From NCBI GenBank assembly GCA_945957365.1, contig CAMFKI010000001.1, positions 186,001-250,000 of the forward strand: DNA of 64,000 nucleotides, read 5' to 3'. The notes under the pieces are model-generated. The model did not search any database and was not told where the DNA came from. It worked only from the letters and a program-made list of their open reading frames with translations. Position numbers and translations under genes: made by a program. The first letter of the stretch is position 1, and each line of letters opens with the position of its first letter. Origin of the DNA: an uncultured Alphaproteobacteria bacterium (GTDB lineage: Bacteria > Pseudomonadota > Alphaproteobacteria > Rhizobiales > Aestuariivirgaceae). Shown here one piece after another: positions 37,697 through 49,702 of the stretch.

Positions 37697-37745
37697 CGGA
37701 CCCGAAGAAAATGGCCGGGACGCGCCCGGCCATGATGCTGAAGGC

Positions 37746-38306
37746 TCAGACCTTCATCCCCTCCGGGCCGCGCGTGATCCCCGCGACACCGGTGCGCGCC
37801 ACTTCGACGAGGCCGAGCGGCACCATGAGCGAGATGAACTGCTCGACCTTGTCGCTCTTGCCCGTGATCTCGAAGATGAAGCTCTGCGTGCCGGCGTCGA
37901 TGACGCGGGCGCGGAAGGCATCCGCCAGGCGCAGCGCCTCGACACGTTTCTCGCCGGTGCCTGCCACCTTTACCATGGCGAGCTCGCGGGTGAGCGCGTT
38001 GCCCTGCACGGTGAGGTCGGCCACCGAATGCACAGGCACCATGCGGCCCAGCTGGTTCTTGATCTGCTCGATCACCACCGGCGTGCCGCTGGTGACGATG
38101 GTGATGCGCGAGACGTGCTTCTCGTGCTGGGTCTCCGAGACGGTGAGCGACTCGATGTTGTAGCCCCGCCCCGAGAACAGGCCGATGACGCGGGCGAGCA
38201 CGCCCGGCTCGTTGTCGACGATGACGGCGAGCACGTGGGTCTCGACGTCGGGCTTCACCGTGTCGAGGAAATAGGCCGAGCCCGAGGGCTGAAGATGAGC
38301 GTTCAT
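37746..38306 (-). CDS. ilvN: Acetolactate synthase small (regulatory) subunit
   Basis: This 186-residue regulatory subunit begins its ACT domain at HVLAVIVDNEPGVLARVIGLFSGRGYNIESLTV (about 24-56). The C-terminal domain follows, with TRELAMVKV, FRARVIDAGTQSFIFEITGKSDKVEQFI and VEVARTGVAGITRG. It binds valine and modulates the catalytic subunit. It starts 17 bases after the ilvB stop, in the same operon. Confidence 0.96.
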   Translation of the reverse strand: MNAHLQPSGSAYFLDTVKPDVETHVLAVIVDNEPGVLARVIGLFSGRGYNIESLTVSETQHEKHVSRITIVTSGTPVVIEQIKNQLGRMVPVHSVADLTVQGNALTRELAMVKVAGTGEKRVEALRLADAFRARVIDAGTQSFIFEITGKSDKVEQFISLMVPLGLVEVARTGVAGITRGPEGMKV

Positions 38307-38323
38307 GTGTCTTTCTCCGTCCC

Positions 38324-40093
<1,770 letters not shown>

Positions 40094-40148
40094 CTCGGAA
40101 CCTCTTCAACCTTGTCGTTCGTCAATCATGCGATGTGTCATTCAGGCA

Positions 40149-40173
40149 ATAAAAAAGGCCCCCAAGGGAGCCT
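40149..40173 (-). terminator. Attenuator terminator of the ilvBN operon
   Basis: On the minus strand AGGCTCCC-TT-GGGGGCCT is followed at once by TTTTTT, an intrinsic terminator that ends 56 bases before ilvB. Its 5' arm can also pair with GAGCCT just after the leader stop (40204-40209). An upstream 9-bp pairing joins 40180-40188 with 40223-40231 (CCGCGCAGC/GCTGCGCGG). Alternative folds of this kind are the signature of leader-peptide attenuation. Confidence 0.85.
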
Positions 40174-40207
40174 GATTTTCCGCGCAGCACCACCAGTTCC
40201 TGGAGGC

Positions 40208-40255
40208 TCAAGCCTCCCCGGCGCTGCGCGGACCTACTACGAGAATGGTGTTCAT
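40208..40255 (-). CDS. ilv leader peptide
   Basis: The 15-residue frame MNTILVVGPRSAGEA contains Ile-Leu-Val-Val in a row (ATT CTC GTA GTA), the products of this pathway. It lies 114 bases upstream of ilvB and directly before an intrinsic terminator with alternative pairings. Its stop codon sits inside a perfect hairpin (40202-40217). Stalling at these codons when charged tRNAs are scarce would favour read-through. Confidence 0.85.
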   Translation of the reverse strand: MNTILVVGPRSAGEA

Positions 40256-40316
40256 GGGGCGCGGTTCTACGCGGGCGGGAAGGCGGCGTCAAGGCCCCTT
40301 CCCGCCCGCCGGAATG

Positions 40317-40889
40317 TCAGTTGTCGCGCTTGGCGACGAAGCGCACCGGGCCATAGGGGCCGGTGGAGGGCTGATAGACGCAGCTGAGGCGGGTGATGTC
40401 GGGAGCGTTGCCGCCACCATTGGGCACCGGCATGCGGACCTGGGCCGGGACATAGGCCGGCTGGCCGGTCGCATCGCCATAGAGGTCGATGGTGCAGGAG
40501 ATGCGGTCGCGGCTCCAGTCGGTGTTGCGGTTGCAGCGGCCGCGGTTCATGCGGATGTCGACCTGGTTGCCGGAGCGCGACCAGTCGATGTCGCCGCTGC
40601 AGGAAAGCTTGTTGCCGTCGACCTGGTAGCCGCCGTCCGAGCCACGGTTGAGGCAGAAGGACAGCCGGTACTGGCCGTAGAGCATCTGCCGGGCGCTCCA
40701 GCAGCCTTTCACGCCGGCACCCGGACCGGGAGCCGGCATGCGCATGTCGGGATCAGGTTGCGGTGCGGGCTGCGGCATCCGCACCTGCGCCAGCTGATAA
40801 CCCGACCCCGCAGCGACGTCGGCAAGACCTGCCACCGGAGCGGCCAGAAGTGCCGCGGCCGCGACAGCGGCGATCACCAAATGTTTCAT
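40317..40889 (-). CDS. Secreted Cys-rich protein of unknown function
   Basis: This 190-residue protein has a signal peptide (MKHLVIAAVAAAALLAAPVAG). A Pro/Met/Gln-rich linker (about 33-58) follows, then a domain with at least six Cys (GCWSARQ, LSFCLN, KLSCSGDI, GRCNRNT, RISCTIDL, RLSCVYQ) and repeated DWSRS/DWSRD segments. The pattern suggests a disulfide-bonded exported domain. The ATG at 40889 is preferred because it places the signal peptide at the start. I do not recognise the family. Confidence 0.7.
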   Translation of the reverse strand: MKHLVIAAVAAAALLAAPVAGLADVAAGSGYQLAQVRMPQPAPQPDPDMRMPAPGPGAGVKGCWSARQMLYGQYRLSFCLNRGSDGGYQVDGNKLSCSGDIDWSRSGNQVDIRMNRGRCNRNTDWSRDRISCTIDLYGDATGQPAYVPAQVRMPVPNGGGNAPDITRLSCVYQPSTGPYGPVRFVAKRDN

Positions 40890-41023
40890 ATGCAATATCC
40901 CTGTTGTATCGGCGCAAGCCCGAAGACACGTCGCGGTCAGATTGCGCAACCGCCGCCTGTCTTGCGCGCCGGGGTTTAAGGGCGGGTCCTGCCAATGGCA
41001 ATATCGGTAGTTTCCGCAGGCGA

Positions 41024-41974
41024 TCAGGGCAGGCGCGGGCTCGCCTGGGCGGCGGCGACGGTGAGCCTCGCGCCCTCCTCGTAGGGCGTTTTCGTCACGC
41101 CTGGCAGCAGCGAGCGGAGCTTCGTATCGTCGAGCAGCACCGGGGTTTCGCTCAGGTAGCGCACATCCTTCAGTTCACGGAGCACCGGCATGAAGAGGCC
41201 GACGAGGTTCTGCTGCCATGGCGGCAGGACGCGGAGCTTCGCGGGGTGGCCGGCGGCCTTGAACATCAGTTCGGCCAGCGCGCGCTGGGAGATGGTGCCG
41301 GCGCCGGCGAAGTTATAGGCGCCCGCCACCGGCCCCTGGTGCTCGAGCAGCGCCTTGACCACGGGGCCGACGTCGGGCGTGAACACGAACTCGTGCGGGG
41401 TATCGGCGGGGCCGAGCAGCGTGGCGGTGCCGCCGGCGGCGGCCGCCTTGGCGGCCATGGTGAGCAGGCTGCTCTCGACGCCGGGGCCATAGAAGTCCGG
41501 CAGGCGGAGCGAGATGGTTTCGAGAGCTGGAGAAGATGCCGAAAGAAGAATGTCTTCCTGTGCCTTGCGATATTCGCCCTTGGCCATGACCGGGTTGCGC
41601 GGGTGGGTTTCAGCGACCCGCGGGCCCTGCGGCAGGCCATAGGGATAGACGTTGGAGATGAGGAGAATGCGCTTCAGCCCCTGCTCGCGGGCGGCGGTGA
41701 GGAAGGCCTCCATCATGGGCGGATAGCTGGCGAAGGCCTCCGTCGTATAGGGCAGGCCCAGGGTATAGACCGCGGCGTCGGCGCCTTCGAGCGCGCTGCG
41801 GCAACCCTGCAGGGTGCCGACATCGGCCATGACCAGTTCATCGCCGGGTCTTGCAGCGCCCGCCAGCGGCGACTTGCGGCGACCCACCAGCCTGAGGCTC
41901 GCGCCGCCGGCGTGGAACGCGTCAGCCACCGACCGGCCGATGGCGCCGGATGCGCCGATGATCGCAAGTCGCAT
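41024..41974 (-). CDS. NAD(P)-dependent epimerase/dehydratase-like protein
   Basis: This 316-residue Rossmann protein begins MRLAIIGASGAIGRSVADAF, with the GxxGxxG nucleotide motif. It shows the strand AAVYTLGLPY and KRILLISNVYPYGLP, where an SDR-extended enzyme has its Ser/Thr. EYRKAQED replaces the YxxxK pattern (Tyr, then Lys after one residue), so the catalytic site is not canonical. It may be an atypical SDR that only binds NAD(P). The ATG at 41974 follows GGGGAGG. Confidence 0.75.
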   Translation of the reverse strand: MRLAIIGASGAIGRSVADAFHAGGASLRLVGRRKSPLAGAARPGDELVMADVGTLQGCRSALEGADAAVYTLGLPYTTEAFASYPPMMEAFLTAAREQGLKRILLISNVYPYGLPQGPRVAETHPRNPVMAKGEYRKAQEDILLSASSPALETISLRLPDFYGPGVESSLLTMAAKAAAAGGTATLLGPADTPHEFVFTPDVGPVVKALLEHQGPVAGAYNFAGAGTISQRALAELMFKAAGHPAKLRVLPPWQQNLVGLFMPVLRELKDVRYLSETPVLLDDTKLRSLLPGVTKTPYEEGARLTVAAAQASPRLP

Positions 41975-42019
41975 GCGCAATCCTCCCCGTCTGGTTGTCG
42001 AGGGATCGGTCTTATCGCC

Positions 42020-42877
42020 TCACCGCCAGCCGGGCAACTGTCCCCGCCACCAGGTGATCTGGCGCTTGATGAAGTTGCGGGTGGCTGTCTTGGCGCTCGT
42101 GGCAGCCTCAGCGAGGGTGATCTCGCCGCGGAGATGGGCGATGAGCTCGGGAAGGCCGATCGCCTTCATGGCGGGCAGCATCGGATCGAGGTGAGCGAGG
42201 CCGCTCGTCTCCTCCAGCGCGCCGGCATCGAGCATGGCGTCGAAGCGGGCCTCGGCACGCGCATAGAGCGCGTCGCGCGGCACGTCGATGAAGATGCGTT
42301 CGACCGCGACGCCCCGGAGCGGGGCCAGGTCCTGACCATCCTTCTGCCAGTCGAGGAGCGAGCGGCCCGTGGCATCGACCACCTCGAGCGCACGCGCCAG
42401 GCGCTGGCGATCGCTGGCGAGGAGCCGCGCCGCCATGGCGGGGTCGCGCGCGCCGAGCTCGGCGTGGAGGTCGCCCGCGAAGCTGCGCCACTTCATTCGC
42501 ACCTCCTCGGGGATCTCCGGCACCGGGGCCAGACCCAGCTCGAGGGCGCGGAAATAGAGGCCGGTGCCGCCGGTGACGATGGGCAGCCTGCCCTGCTTCC
42601 ACGCCGTATCCATCGCGCTCCGCGTTTCGGCGAGCCAGGAGGCGACGGAGTAAGGCTGTTCGGCGCCGACGTGGCCGTAGAGCCGATGCGGCGCGCGGGC
42701 TTCGTCCTCCGGGGTGGGACGGGCGGAGAGGATGCGGAGCGGCGCATAGACCTGAAGCGCATCGGCATTGATGATGACGCCGTTGAGCGCCATGGCCTTC
42801 GCCAGCGACAGGGCGGACTTGCCGCTGGCGGTGGGGCCTGCAATAAGCAACGCGCGTTTCTGGGTCATGGCGGTCAT
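42020..42877 (-). CDS. miaA: tRNA dimethylallyltransferase
   Basis: MiaA (285 residues) adds the isopentenyl group to A37 of tRNAs that read UNN codons. It has the P-loop GPTASGKS (14-21), NADALQVYAPLRILSARPT, PHRLYGHV, VTGGTGLYFRALELGLAPVPEIP and the basic C-terminal KTATRNFIKRQITWWRG. Two in-frame ATGs (42877 and 42868) are possible; neither has a strong ribosome site. The first abuts the serB start with no gap, within CATATG. Confidence 0.94.
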   Translation of the reverse strand: MTAMTQKRALLIAGPTASGKSALSLAKAMALNGVIINADALQVYAPLRILSARPTPEDEARAPHRLYGHVGAEQPYSVASWLAETRSAMDTAWKQGRLPIVTGGTGLYFRALELGLAPVPEIPEEVRMKWRSFAGDLHAELGARDPAMAARLLASDRQRLARALEVVDATGRSLLDWQKDGQDLAPLRGVAVERIFIDVPRDALYARAEARFDAMLDAGALEETSGLAHLDPMLPAMKAIGLPELIAHLRGEITLAEAATSAKTATRNFIKRQITWWRGQLPGWR

Positions 42878-43744
42878 ATGAAATCCGTTCTCGTCCTCAT
42901 AGCAGCCCCGGGCTCCGGTGCAATCAATGGAAAGCTCGTGGAGACTCTGGCGGGCTTCGGCGCGGGCCGGCCGCACTGGCTGGCCGAGGCCGAGGCGCTG
43001 GAGGTCGAGGACTTCGAAGGCCGCGCGGACTTCCTCGACGCCATCGCCACCCTGCCCGTCGACGCCAATCTCGTGCCTGTCGCGAACCGCCGCAAGCGCC
43101 TGCTGATCGCCGACATGGACTCGACCATGATCGAGCAGGAATGCATCGACGAGCTGGGCGTGATGGCGGGGATCGGCGATCACATCAAGCAGATCACGGC
43201 GCGCGCCATGCGCGGCGAACTCGACTTCGAGGGCGCGCTGACGGAACGGGTGAAGCTGCTGAAGGGGCTGGATGCCGGCATCATCGCCACGATCCTCCGT
43301 GAGCGGATCAGCTTCATGCCCGGCGGGCGCGCGCTGGTCGCCACCATGCGGGCCAACGGCGCCCATGCCGCACTGGTCTCCGGCGGCTTCACGCCCTTCA
43401 CCGAGAAAGTGGCGCAGGCGCTGGGCTTCGACGAGCACCAGGCGAATGACTTGATCGTCGCCGATGGCGTGCTCACCGGCGCGGTGGGGTACCCGATCCT
43501 CGGCCAGCAGGCGAAGCTCGAGGCGCTCAGGCGGATTGCCTCGCGCCTCGGCATCACGACGACCGATGCCCTCGCCGTGGGCGACGGCGCGAACGACCTC
43601 GCGATGATCGGGGAGGCCGGCATGGGCGTCGCGCTCCACGCCAAGCCGCAGGTGCAGGCGCAGGCGCGCTATCGCGTGAACCATGGCGACCTGACGGCCC
43701 TGCTCTATCTGCAGGGATATGAGAAGCAGGACTTCGCCGCCTGA
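42878..43744 (+). CDS. serB: Phosphoserine phosphatase
   Basis: SerB (288 residues) removes phosphate from phosphoserine in the last step of serine synthesis. The HAD nucleophile motif is DMDST (79-83; D79 nucleophile, D81 acid/base). VSGGFTPFTEKVAQALGFD (motif II) and VGDGANDLAMIGEAGMGVALHAKP (motif III) follow. The first 75 residues form the variable N-terminal ACT-like domain of this enzyme group. It is divergent from miaA, with the two start codons touching. Confidence 0.95.
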   Translation: MKSVLVLIAAPGSGAINGKLVETLAGFGAGRPHWLAEAEALEVEDFEGRADFLDAIATLPVDANLVPVANRRKRLLIADMDSTMIEQECIDELGVMAGIGDHIKQITARAMRGELDFEGALTERVKLLKGLDAGIIATILRERISFMPGGRALVATMRANGAHAALVSGGFTPFTEKVAQALGFDEHQANDLIVADGVLTGAVGYPILGQQAKLEALRRIASRLGITTTDALAVGDGANDLAMIGEAGMGVALHAKPQVQAQARYRVNHGDLTALLYLQGYEKQDFAA

Positions 43745-43796
43745 GGTTCAGAACGGCCGCTCACGCACCCCAACGACCGCCAGCGCCACGCCGGGG

Positions 43797-44486
43797 CTAC
43801 AGCGGGGATCCGGCGAAATCGGCGCGCAGCTGGTCCACCGCCTCGGCCTCGCCCATGACGTTGAACAGATCGATGTTGGGATCGATGTCGAAATAGCCGA
43901 GGCGCGAAATGGTCTCGAGATTGTTGAAGCGGGGCTGGAACGTGCCGCGCCGGGCCGGCCACAGCAGCGTCTGCGGATTGCCGGACCCGGTGATCGTGGC
44001 ATAGCGGAAGGTCGGGAAGAAATCATGGATTGCCGGCACGATCTTGTAGACGTCGCCGTGCCAGGGAAGGCCCGGAAGCCTTGCGCGCTGGCGTTCGCGA
44101 AAGGAAACCTCCTGATCGGGAATGGCCGAAAACACGTCGCAGGGCAGCGTGTCGTCGAGCAGCCAGACGGTGCGGGCATGCGCGAACATCAGGGAGGAAA
44201 CGAAATCGCGGAAGGTCTGCTCGAAGGTATGAAGGCCGTCGATGAAGATGATGTCGTAGGTGCGCGGATTGCCCGAGATCCAGAACGCGTCGCTGAACTG
44301 GGAGAAGAACCTGACGTCGGCCGAACTGTGGGCGCTGGTGTCGAAGAGGAATTGCGGATCGACGCCGTCCTTGGCGGGAAGGGGGACGTTGAGGAAGGTC
44401 TCGCCCTTGTTCACCCCGATCTCGAGGTAGCACTCGGCATTGTTCACGGCGGCGACGGCCATGATGCGGCGTTCTGACCAGCTCAT
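43797..44486 (-). CDS. Class I SAM methyltransferase-like protein
   Basis: This 229-residue protein of the Methyltransf_24 type shows motif I as AECYLEIGVNKGETF (the glycine-rich SAM loop), YDIIFIDGLHTFEQTFRDFVSSL, and VWLLDDTLPCDVF. Such proteins often accompany glycosyltransferases in surface-glycan loci, and a GT2 gene lies just upstream (90 bases). The ATG at 44486 follows AAGGGA. The acceptor is unknown. Confidence 0.8.
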   Translation of the reverse strand: MSWSERRIMAVAAVNNAECYLEIGVNKGETFLNVPLPAKDGVDPQFLFDTSAHSSADVRFFSQFSDAFWISGNPRTYDIIFIDGLHTFEQTFRDFVSSLMFAHARTVWLLDDTLPCDVFSAIPDQEVSFRERQRARLPGLPWHGDVYKIVPAIHDFFPTFRYATITGSGNPQTLLWPARRGTFQPRFNNLETISRLGYFDIDPNIDLFNVMGEAEAVDQLRADFAGSPL

Positions 44487-44576
44487 CGAATTTCCCTTGC
44501 TTGCCCCGGAGCCCGGCCCGTTTCGCATGGATGGCGCGACCGGTCCATAGCCTCAAGCAGGGGCCTGCGACCCCCG

Positions 44577-45188
44577 CTAGTTGTGGACGAGCAGAACCTG
44601 GGGGATCTTGTCGATCCTCAGCACGCCGCCATTCGCCCGCTGCACGTCCTCGAAATAGGTCGCGTCACCCTCGTAGCTCTTGTCGCGGAACCCCGCCGCC
44701 CGGGCGAGGCTGCGGCGCACCACGGCGGCGCCCATGTCGATATGCTGACGGCGGTATTCGGTGGGAAAATAGGAATAGGATGGCAGCGGCCGACCGCCCG
44801 GATTGCTGTGGCTATGGATCATGTCGAACATCACCACGTCCGGATCCGTGGCGAGGATCGATCGCGTCACCGCCTCGATCAGGATCGGAACGTAATAATT
44901 GTCGCCGTTGGTCACCAGGACGTAGTCGCCCTCCGCGACGTTCAACCCCTGTTCACGCAGCGAATGGCCGTAGTCGTTGAACCTGACCAGTGTGCAGAAC
45001 CAGCTGATCCGGTGCTCGTTGCCGGCAGCGAGCGCCGCCATGAGTCGCGTGAAGTCCGGATCGGGGCCATCGTGGATGACCAGCAGCCGCCAGTTCGGGG
45101 CCGTCTGGTTGATGATCGAATTGACGAACACCGTGAGCGGACCGGTCTGGCGATAGGTCACGCAGATGATGGTGATGGTGGGCGTCAT
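44577..45188 (-). CDS. Family 2 glycosyltransferase
   Basis: This 203-residue GT-A domain protein begins TITIICVTYRQTGPLTVFVNSIINQ. HDGPDPDF follows, and NGDN is in the usual DxD position (YVLVTNGDNYYVP). It lacks a membrane helix. At about 200 residues it is short for the family but contains the whole nucleotide-sugar half. ATG 45188 is chosen; a GTG four codons earlier is possible. It probably works with the neighbouring methyltransferase on a surface glycan. Confidence 0.8.
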   Translation of the reverse strand: MTPTITIICVTYRQTGPLTVFVNSIINQTAPNWRLLVIHDGPDPDFTRLMAALAAGNEHRISWFCTLVRFNDYGHSLREQGLNVAEGDYVLVTNGDNYYVPILIEAVTRSILATDPDVVMFDMIHSHSNPGGRPLPSYSYFPTEYRRQHIDMGAAVVRRSLARAAGFRDKSYEGDATYFEDVQRANGGVLRIDKIPQVLLVHN

Positions 45189-45271
45189 CTCCTGAGGCAC
45201 CTCGCAGCACAGGCGATTCTGGCTGGGGCCGCGCGCTCCCGGCAGGTGGCGTGCACGGCCCCGGCCGCCTG

Positions 45272-46870
<1,599 letters not shown>

Positions 46871-46890
46871 CACCCTCCTCGAAATCAGCG

Positions 46891-47088
46891 TCAGAGAAAC
46901 GCCGCGTGAACCATCCACACCGCCACCACCCCGGTGGCGAGGAGCGCGACCCCGCCTATACGCAGCTGGTCGTCGGAAAGTTTCTGCAGCGCCAGCATCA
47001 TGGACTTCAGCTGTGCCGGAACCAAGGCATAAAGCAGGCCCTCGATCACCAGGACGAGACCGAGGGCCGTCAGCAGACTGTCCAGCAT
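46891..47088 (-). CDS. DUF2065 (YjeT-like) small membrane protein
   Basis: This 65-residue protein has two hydrophobic helices (about 5-25, 45-63) and the family features LGLVLVIEGLLYALVPAQLKSMM and LRIGGVALLATGVVAVW. The ATG at 47088 overlaps the hflC stop by one base (TGATG). In E. coli yjeT also lies just downstream of hflKC, so the association is conserved; function is unknown. Confidence 0.9.
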   Translation of the reverse strand: MLDSLLTALGLVLVIEGLLYALVPAQLKSMMLALQKLSDDQLRIGGVALLATGVVAVWMVHAAFL

Positions 47089-48020
47089 CACTGCGCCGGG
47101 GCGGCCGGCGGAACCGGCTGGCCCGGCACCGGCTGCGGCGCCGTCTCACCGCCCGGCTTCTGGTCGGTGAAGTAGCGGAAGAACTCCGAGTCCGGACTCA
47201 GCACCATGGTGGTGCCGTCGGTGGCGAGGCTCTTCTGGTAGGCCTGCATCGAACGGTAGAAGGCGAAGAACTCCGGATCCTGCTGGAACGCCTCGGCGAA
47301 GACGCGGTTACGCTCGGCATCGCCCTGGCCGCGCACGATCTCCGATTCCTTCTTGGCCTGGGCCAGCTTCTCGGTGACGGCGCGGTCGGTTTCGGCGTTC
47401 ATGCGCGTCTTGGTGGCCTCGCCCTGCGAGCGGATGTCCTGGGCCAGCGCCTTGCGTTCGGATTCCATGCGGCGGTAGGTCTGGTCCAGCACGTTCTCGG
47501 AAAGATCGGTGCGGCGCACCCGGACGTCGACGATTTCGATGCCCAGCCCGTCGGCCTCCTGGCGCAGCTGGTCGCGGATCTCGCGCATCATGGTGGCGCG
47601 GTCGGACGACAGTGCGGCATCGAAGGAGCGGCGGCCATAGGTCTGGCGCAGCGCGGCATCGAGGCGGGCGGCGACGCGCGCCTCCGCCTGCATCATGTCG
47701 GCGCCCAGCGTCTCGCGGAACAGGCGAGCATCCTTGATGCGGGCGAGCGTGATGGCGTCGACGATATAGACCTGCGAGGCCACGTCCTGCACCGGCCGGC
47801 CGTTGTTCTCCCAGATCATGATGCGGTTGTCGACGAGGGTCACCGTGTCGGAGAACGGCACCTTGAAGTAGAGGCCGGGCTTCTCCACCACGCGGTTGAT
47901 GTCACCGAAGCGCAGCACCAGCGCGGTGTGCGTCTGGTCGACCACGAAGTAGGACATGTAGAACAGCAGCGCGGCGGCGATGGCGACGGCGGCGGCGATG
48001 GTCTTGGTCATGTTGTTCAT
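47088..48020 (-). CDS. hflC: Membrane protease modulator HflC
   Basis: This 310-residue SPFH protein has one N-terminal helix (about 6-28) followed by VVDQTHTALVLRFGDINRVVEKPGLYFKVPF. The SPFH domain contains IEIVDVRVRRTDL, then a long coiled coil (ESERKALAQDIRSQGEA, RGQGDAERNRVFAEAF). HflC and HflK form the cage that surrounds the FtsH protease. It is preceded by hflK with 13 bases between. Confidence 0.96.
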   Translation of the reverse strand: MNNMTKTIAAAVAIAAALLFYMSYFVVDQTHTALVLRFGDINRVVEKPGLYFKVPFSDTVTLVDNRIMIWENNGRPVQDVASQVYIVDAITLARIKDARLFRETLGADMMQAEARVAARLDAALRQTYGRRSFDAALSSDRATMMREIRDQLRQEADGLGIEIVDVRVRRTDLSENVLDQTYRRMESERKALAQDIRSQGEATKTRMNAETDRAVTEKLAQAKKESEIVRGQGDAERNRVFAEAFQQDPEFFAFYRSMQAYQKSLATDGTTMVLSPDSEFFRYFTDQKPGGETAPQPVPGQPVPPAAPAQ

Positions 48021-48033
48021 GTGCTGGCCCCCA

Positions 48034-49116
48034 TCAGTTCTGCTGGTTGCCCGAACGGGCCTTCACTTCGGGAAGCGGCAGATAGGGCACCACGCCCTGG
48101 CCCTTGGCGCCCGGCTCGACGATGACCTTGTTGGTCTGGCTCAGCACGTTCTCCATGGTTTCGAGATAGATGCGCTCGCGCGTCACGTCCTTGGCGTTCT
48201 TGTACTGGTCGTAGACCGAGAGGAAGCGTGCCGCCTCGCCCTGGGCTTCGGCCACGGTAGCCGACTTGTAGGCGTTGGCGTCCTGCACCAGCTTCGCCGC
48301 CTCGCCTTCGGCCATGCGGTACTGCTGGTTGCGGTATTGCTCCGCCTCGTTGATCGACTGCTGCTGGTTCTGCCCGGCGCGCACCACTTCGGCGAAGGCG
48401 TCCGCCACTTCGCGCGGCGGCTGCACGTCGCCGAGGTTGATCGACGACACGGTGACGCCCGAGCCGTAATCGTCGAGCAGCTTCTGGGTGATTTCCATCA
48501 CCTGTGCCTCGACGGTGTTCTTGCCGGTGGTGAGGATGGCCTGGGCGCGGGTCTGGCCCACCACCTCGCGCATCGCGCTCTGCGACACGGCGCTGATCAC
48601 CGCCTCCTGGTCGGCGACGTTGAAGAGATAGTTCTTGGCGTCGTTGATGCGCCAGAACACCGAGAAGGGAACATTGATGATGTTCTTGTCGGAGGTCAGC
48701 ATCTGGCCGTCGCTGCCGTCGTTGCCGATGTTGATCTGGCGCACCGCGCCGACCTTGGGCTTGTCCATCGTCTCGATCGGCCACAGTGCGAAGTGCAGGC
48801 CCGGATCGGCGATGCGGTTGAAGGTGCCGAAGCGCAGCACCACGCCGCGCTCGTCCGGTTGCACCTGGTAGACGCTGTTGTAGACGACGATCAGCAGCAC
48901 GAAGCCGATGGCCAGCAGCCAGCCCACCGAGCCGCCGCCGCCCTGCGGCAGCACCTGCTTCAGCTTGTCCTGGCCGCGGCGGATGAGGTCATCGAGATCG
49001 GGTGGATTGGGTCCGCGGCCGCCCTGGTTCGGCCGGCGCGGCCCGCCGCCCTGCCCCCACGGGCCTTGCCCCCAGGGTCCCTGGCCACCACCACCGCCTT
49101 CGGAATTCCACGGCAT
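48034..49116 (-). CDS. hflK: Membrane protease modulator HflK
   Basis: HflK (360 residues) has a Gly/Pro/Gln-rich cytoplasmic N-terminus with repeated GPWGQG (about 8-40), one helix (about 63-82) and the SPFH domain starting VQPDERGVVLRFGTFNRIADPGLHF. VSSINLGDVQPP and the coiled coil (INEAEQYRNQQYRMAEGEA) follow. It pairs with HflC to regulate FtsH. It lies 91 bases after folA. Confidence 0.96.
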   Translation of the reverse strand: MPWNSEGGGGGQGPWGQGPWGQGGGPRRPNQGGRGPNPPDLDDLIRRGQDKLKQVLPQGGGGSVGWLLAIGFVLLIVVYNSVYQVQPDERGVVLRFGTFNRIADPGLHFALWPIETMDKPKVGAVRQINIGNDGSDGQMLTSDKNIINVPFSVFWRINDAKNYLFNVADQEAVISAVSQSAMREVVGQTRAQAILTTGKNTVEAQVMEITQKLLDDYGSGVTVSSINLGDVQPPREVADAFAEVVRAGQNQQQSINEAEQYRNQQYRMAEGEAAKLVQDANAYKSATVAEAQGEAARFLSVYDQYKNAKDVTRERIYLETMENVLSQTNKVIVEPGAKGQGVVPYLPLPEVKARSGNQQN

Positions 49117-49207
49117 TCAATTCACCCTTGTTGTTCTGATGTCGTGATACGCACGTTCTGGACGATATAGGTAGGCCGTGAGGGAATGTCCACGGCGCGG
49201 AAAATCC

Positions 49208-49702
49208 TCACGAATTTGTCATGCGATCGAGGATGCGCAGGGTGAAGGAGGCCGAATCCCGCTCGCCCCGGGCATGGACTTCCCGCCCCACCTCGCGCCA
49301 GTCCTGCGGCGGCACGGCCGGGAAATGCGTGTCGCCATCGACTTCGAGGTCCACCTCGGTGAGGTAGAGCCGGTCGACCAGCGGCCAGAACAGCCGGTAG
49401 ATCTCGCCGCCTCCGATCACCGCCACTTCAGGCGCGTCGCCGCACAGACGCAGCGCTTCCTCCGCGGTCTGCGCCATCTCCGCCCCTTCGGGCGCGAAAT
49501 CGCGCTGCCGGGTGATCACGATGTTGCGCCGCCCGGGCAGCGGCTTCCGCGGCAGGCTTTCCCAGGTCTTGCGGCCCATCACCACCGGCTTGCCCATGGT
49601 GATTTCCTTGAAGCGCTTGAGGTCGGAGGCGATATGCCACGGCAGCCCGCCCTCGCGCCCGATCACCCCGTTCTTCGCGACGGCGACGACGTAGGAGATC
49701 AT
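49208..49702 (-). CDS. folA: Dihydrofolate reductase
   Basis: FolA (164 residues) regenerates tetrahydrofolate with NADPH. It shows VVAVAKNGVIGREGGLPWHIASDLKRFKEIT, the cofactor motif VVMGRKTWESLP, and VIGGGEIYRLFWPLVDRLYLTEV. It overlaps the upstream acetyltransferase by 4 bases (ATGA). It shares the gene string with thyA, whose reaction consumes methylene-tetrahydrofolate and yields the dihydrofolate that FolA reduces. Confidence 0.96.
   Translation of the reverse strand: MISYVVAVAKNGVIGREGGLPWHIASDLKRFKEITMGKPVVMGRKTWESLPRKPLPGRRNIVITRQRDFAPEGAEMAQTAEEALRLCGDAPEVAVIGGGEIYRLFWPLVDRLYLTEVDLEVDGDTHFPAVPPQDWREVGREVHARGERDSASFTLRILDRMTNS

Noticed and set aside
40763..42877. Upstream extension of the serB frame by about 700 codons
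   Set aside because: The extra part lies antisense to a secreted-protein gene, the epimerase and miaA, and has no domain features. SerB starts at its usual N-terminus at 42878.
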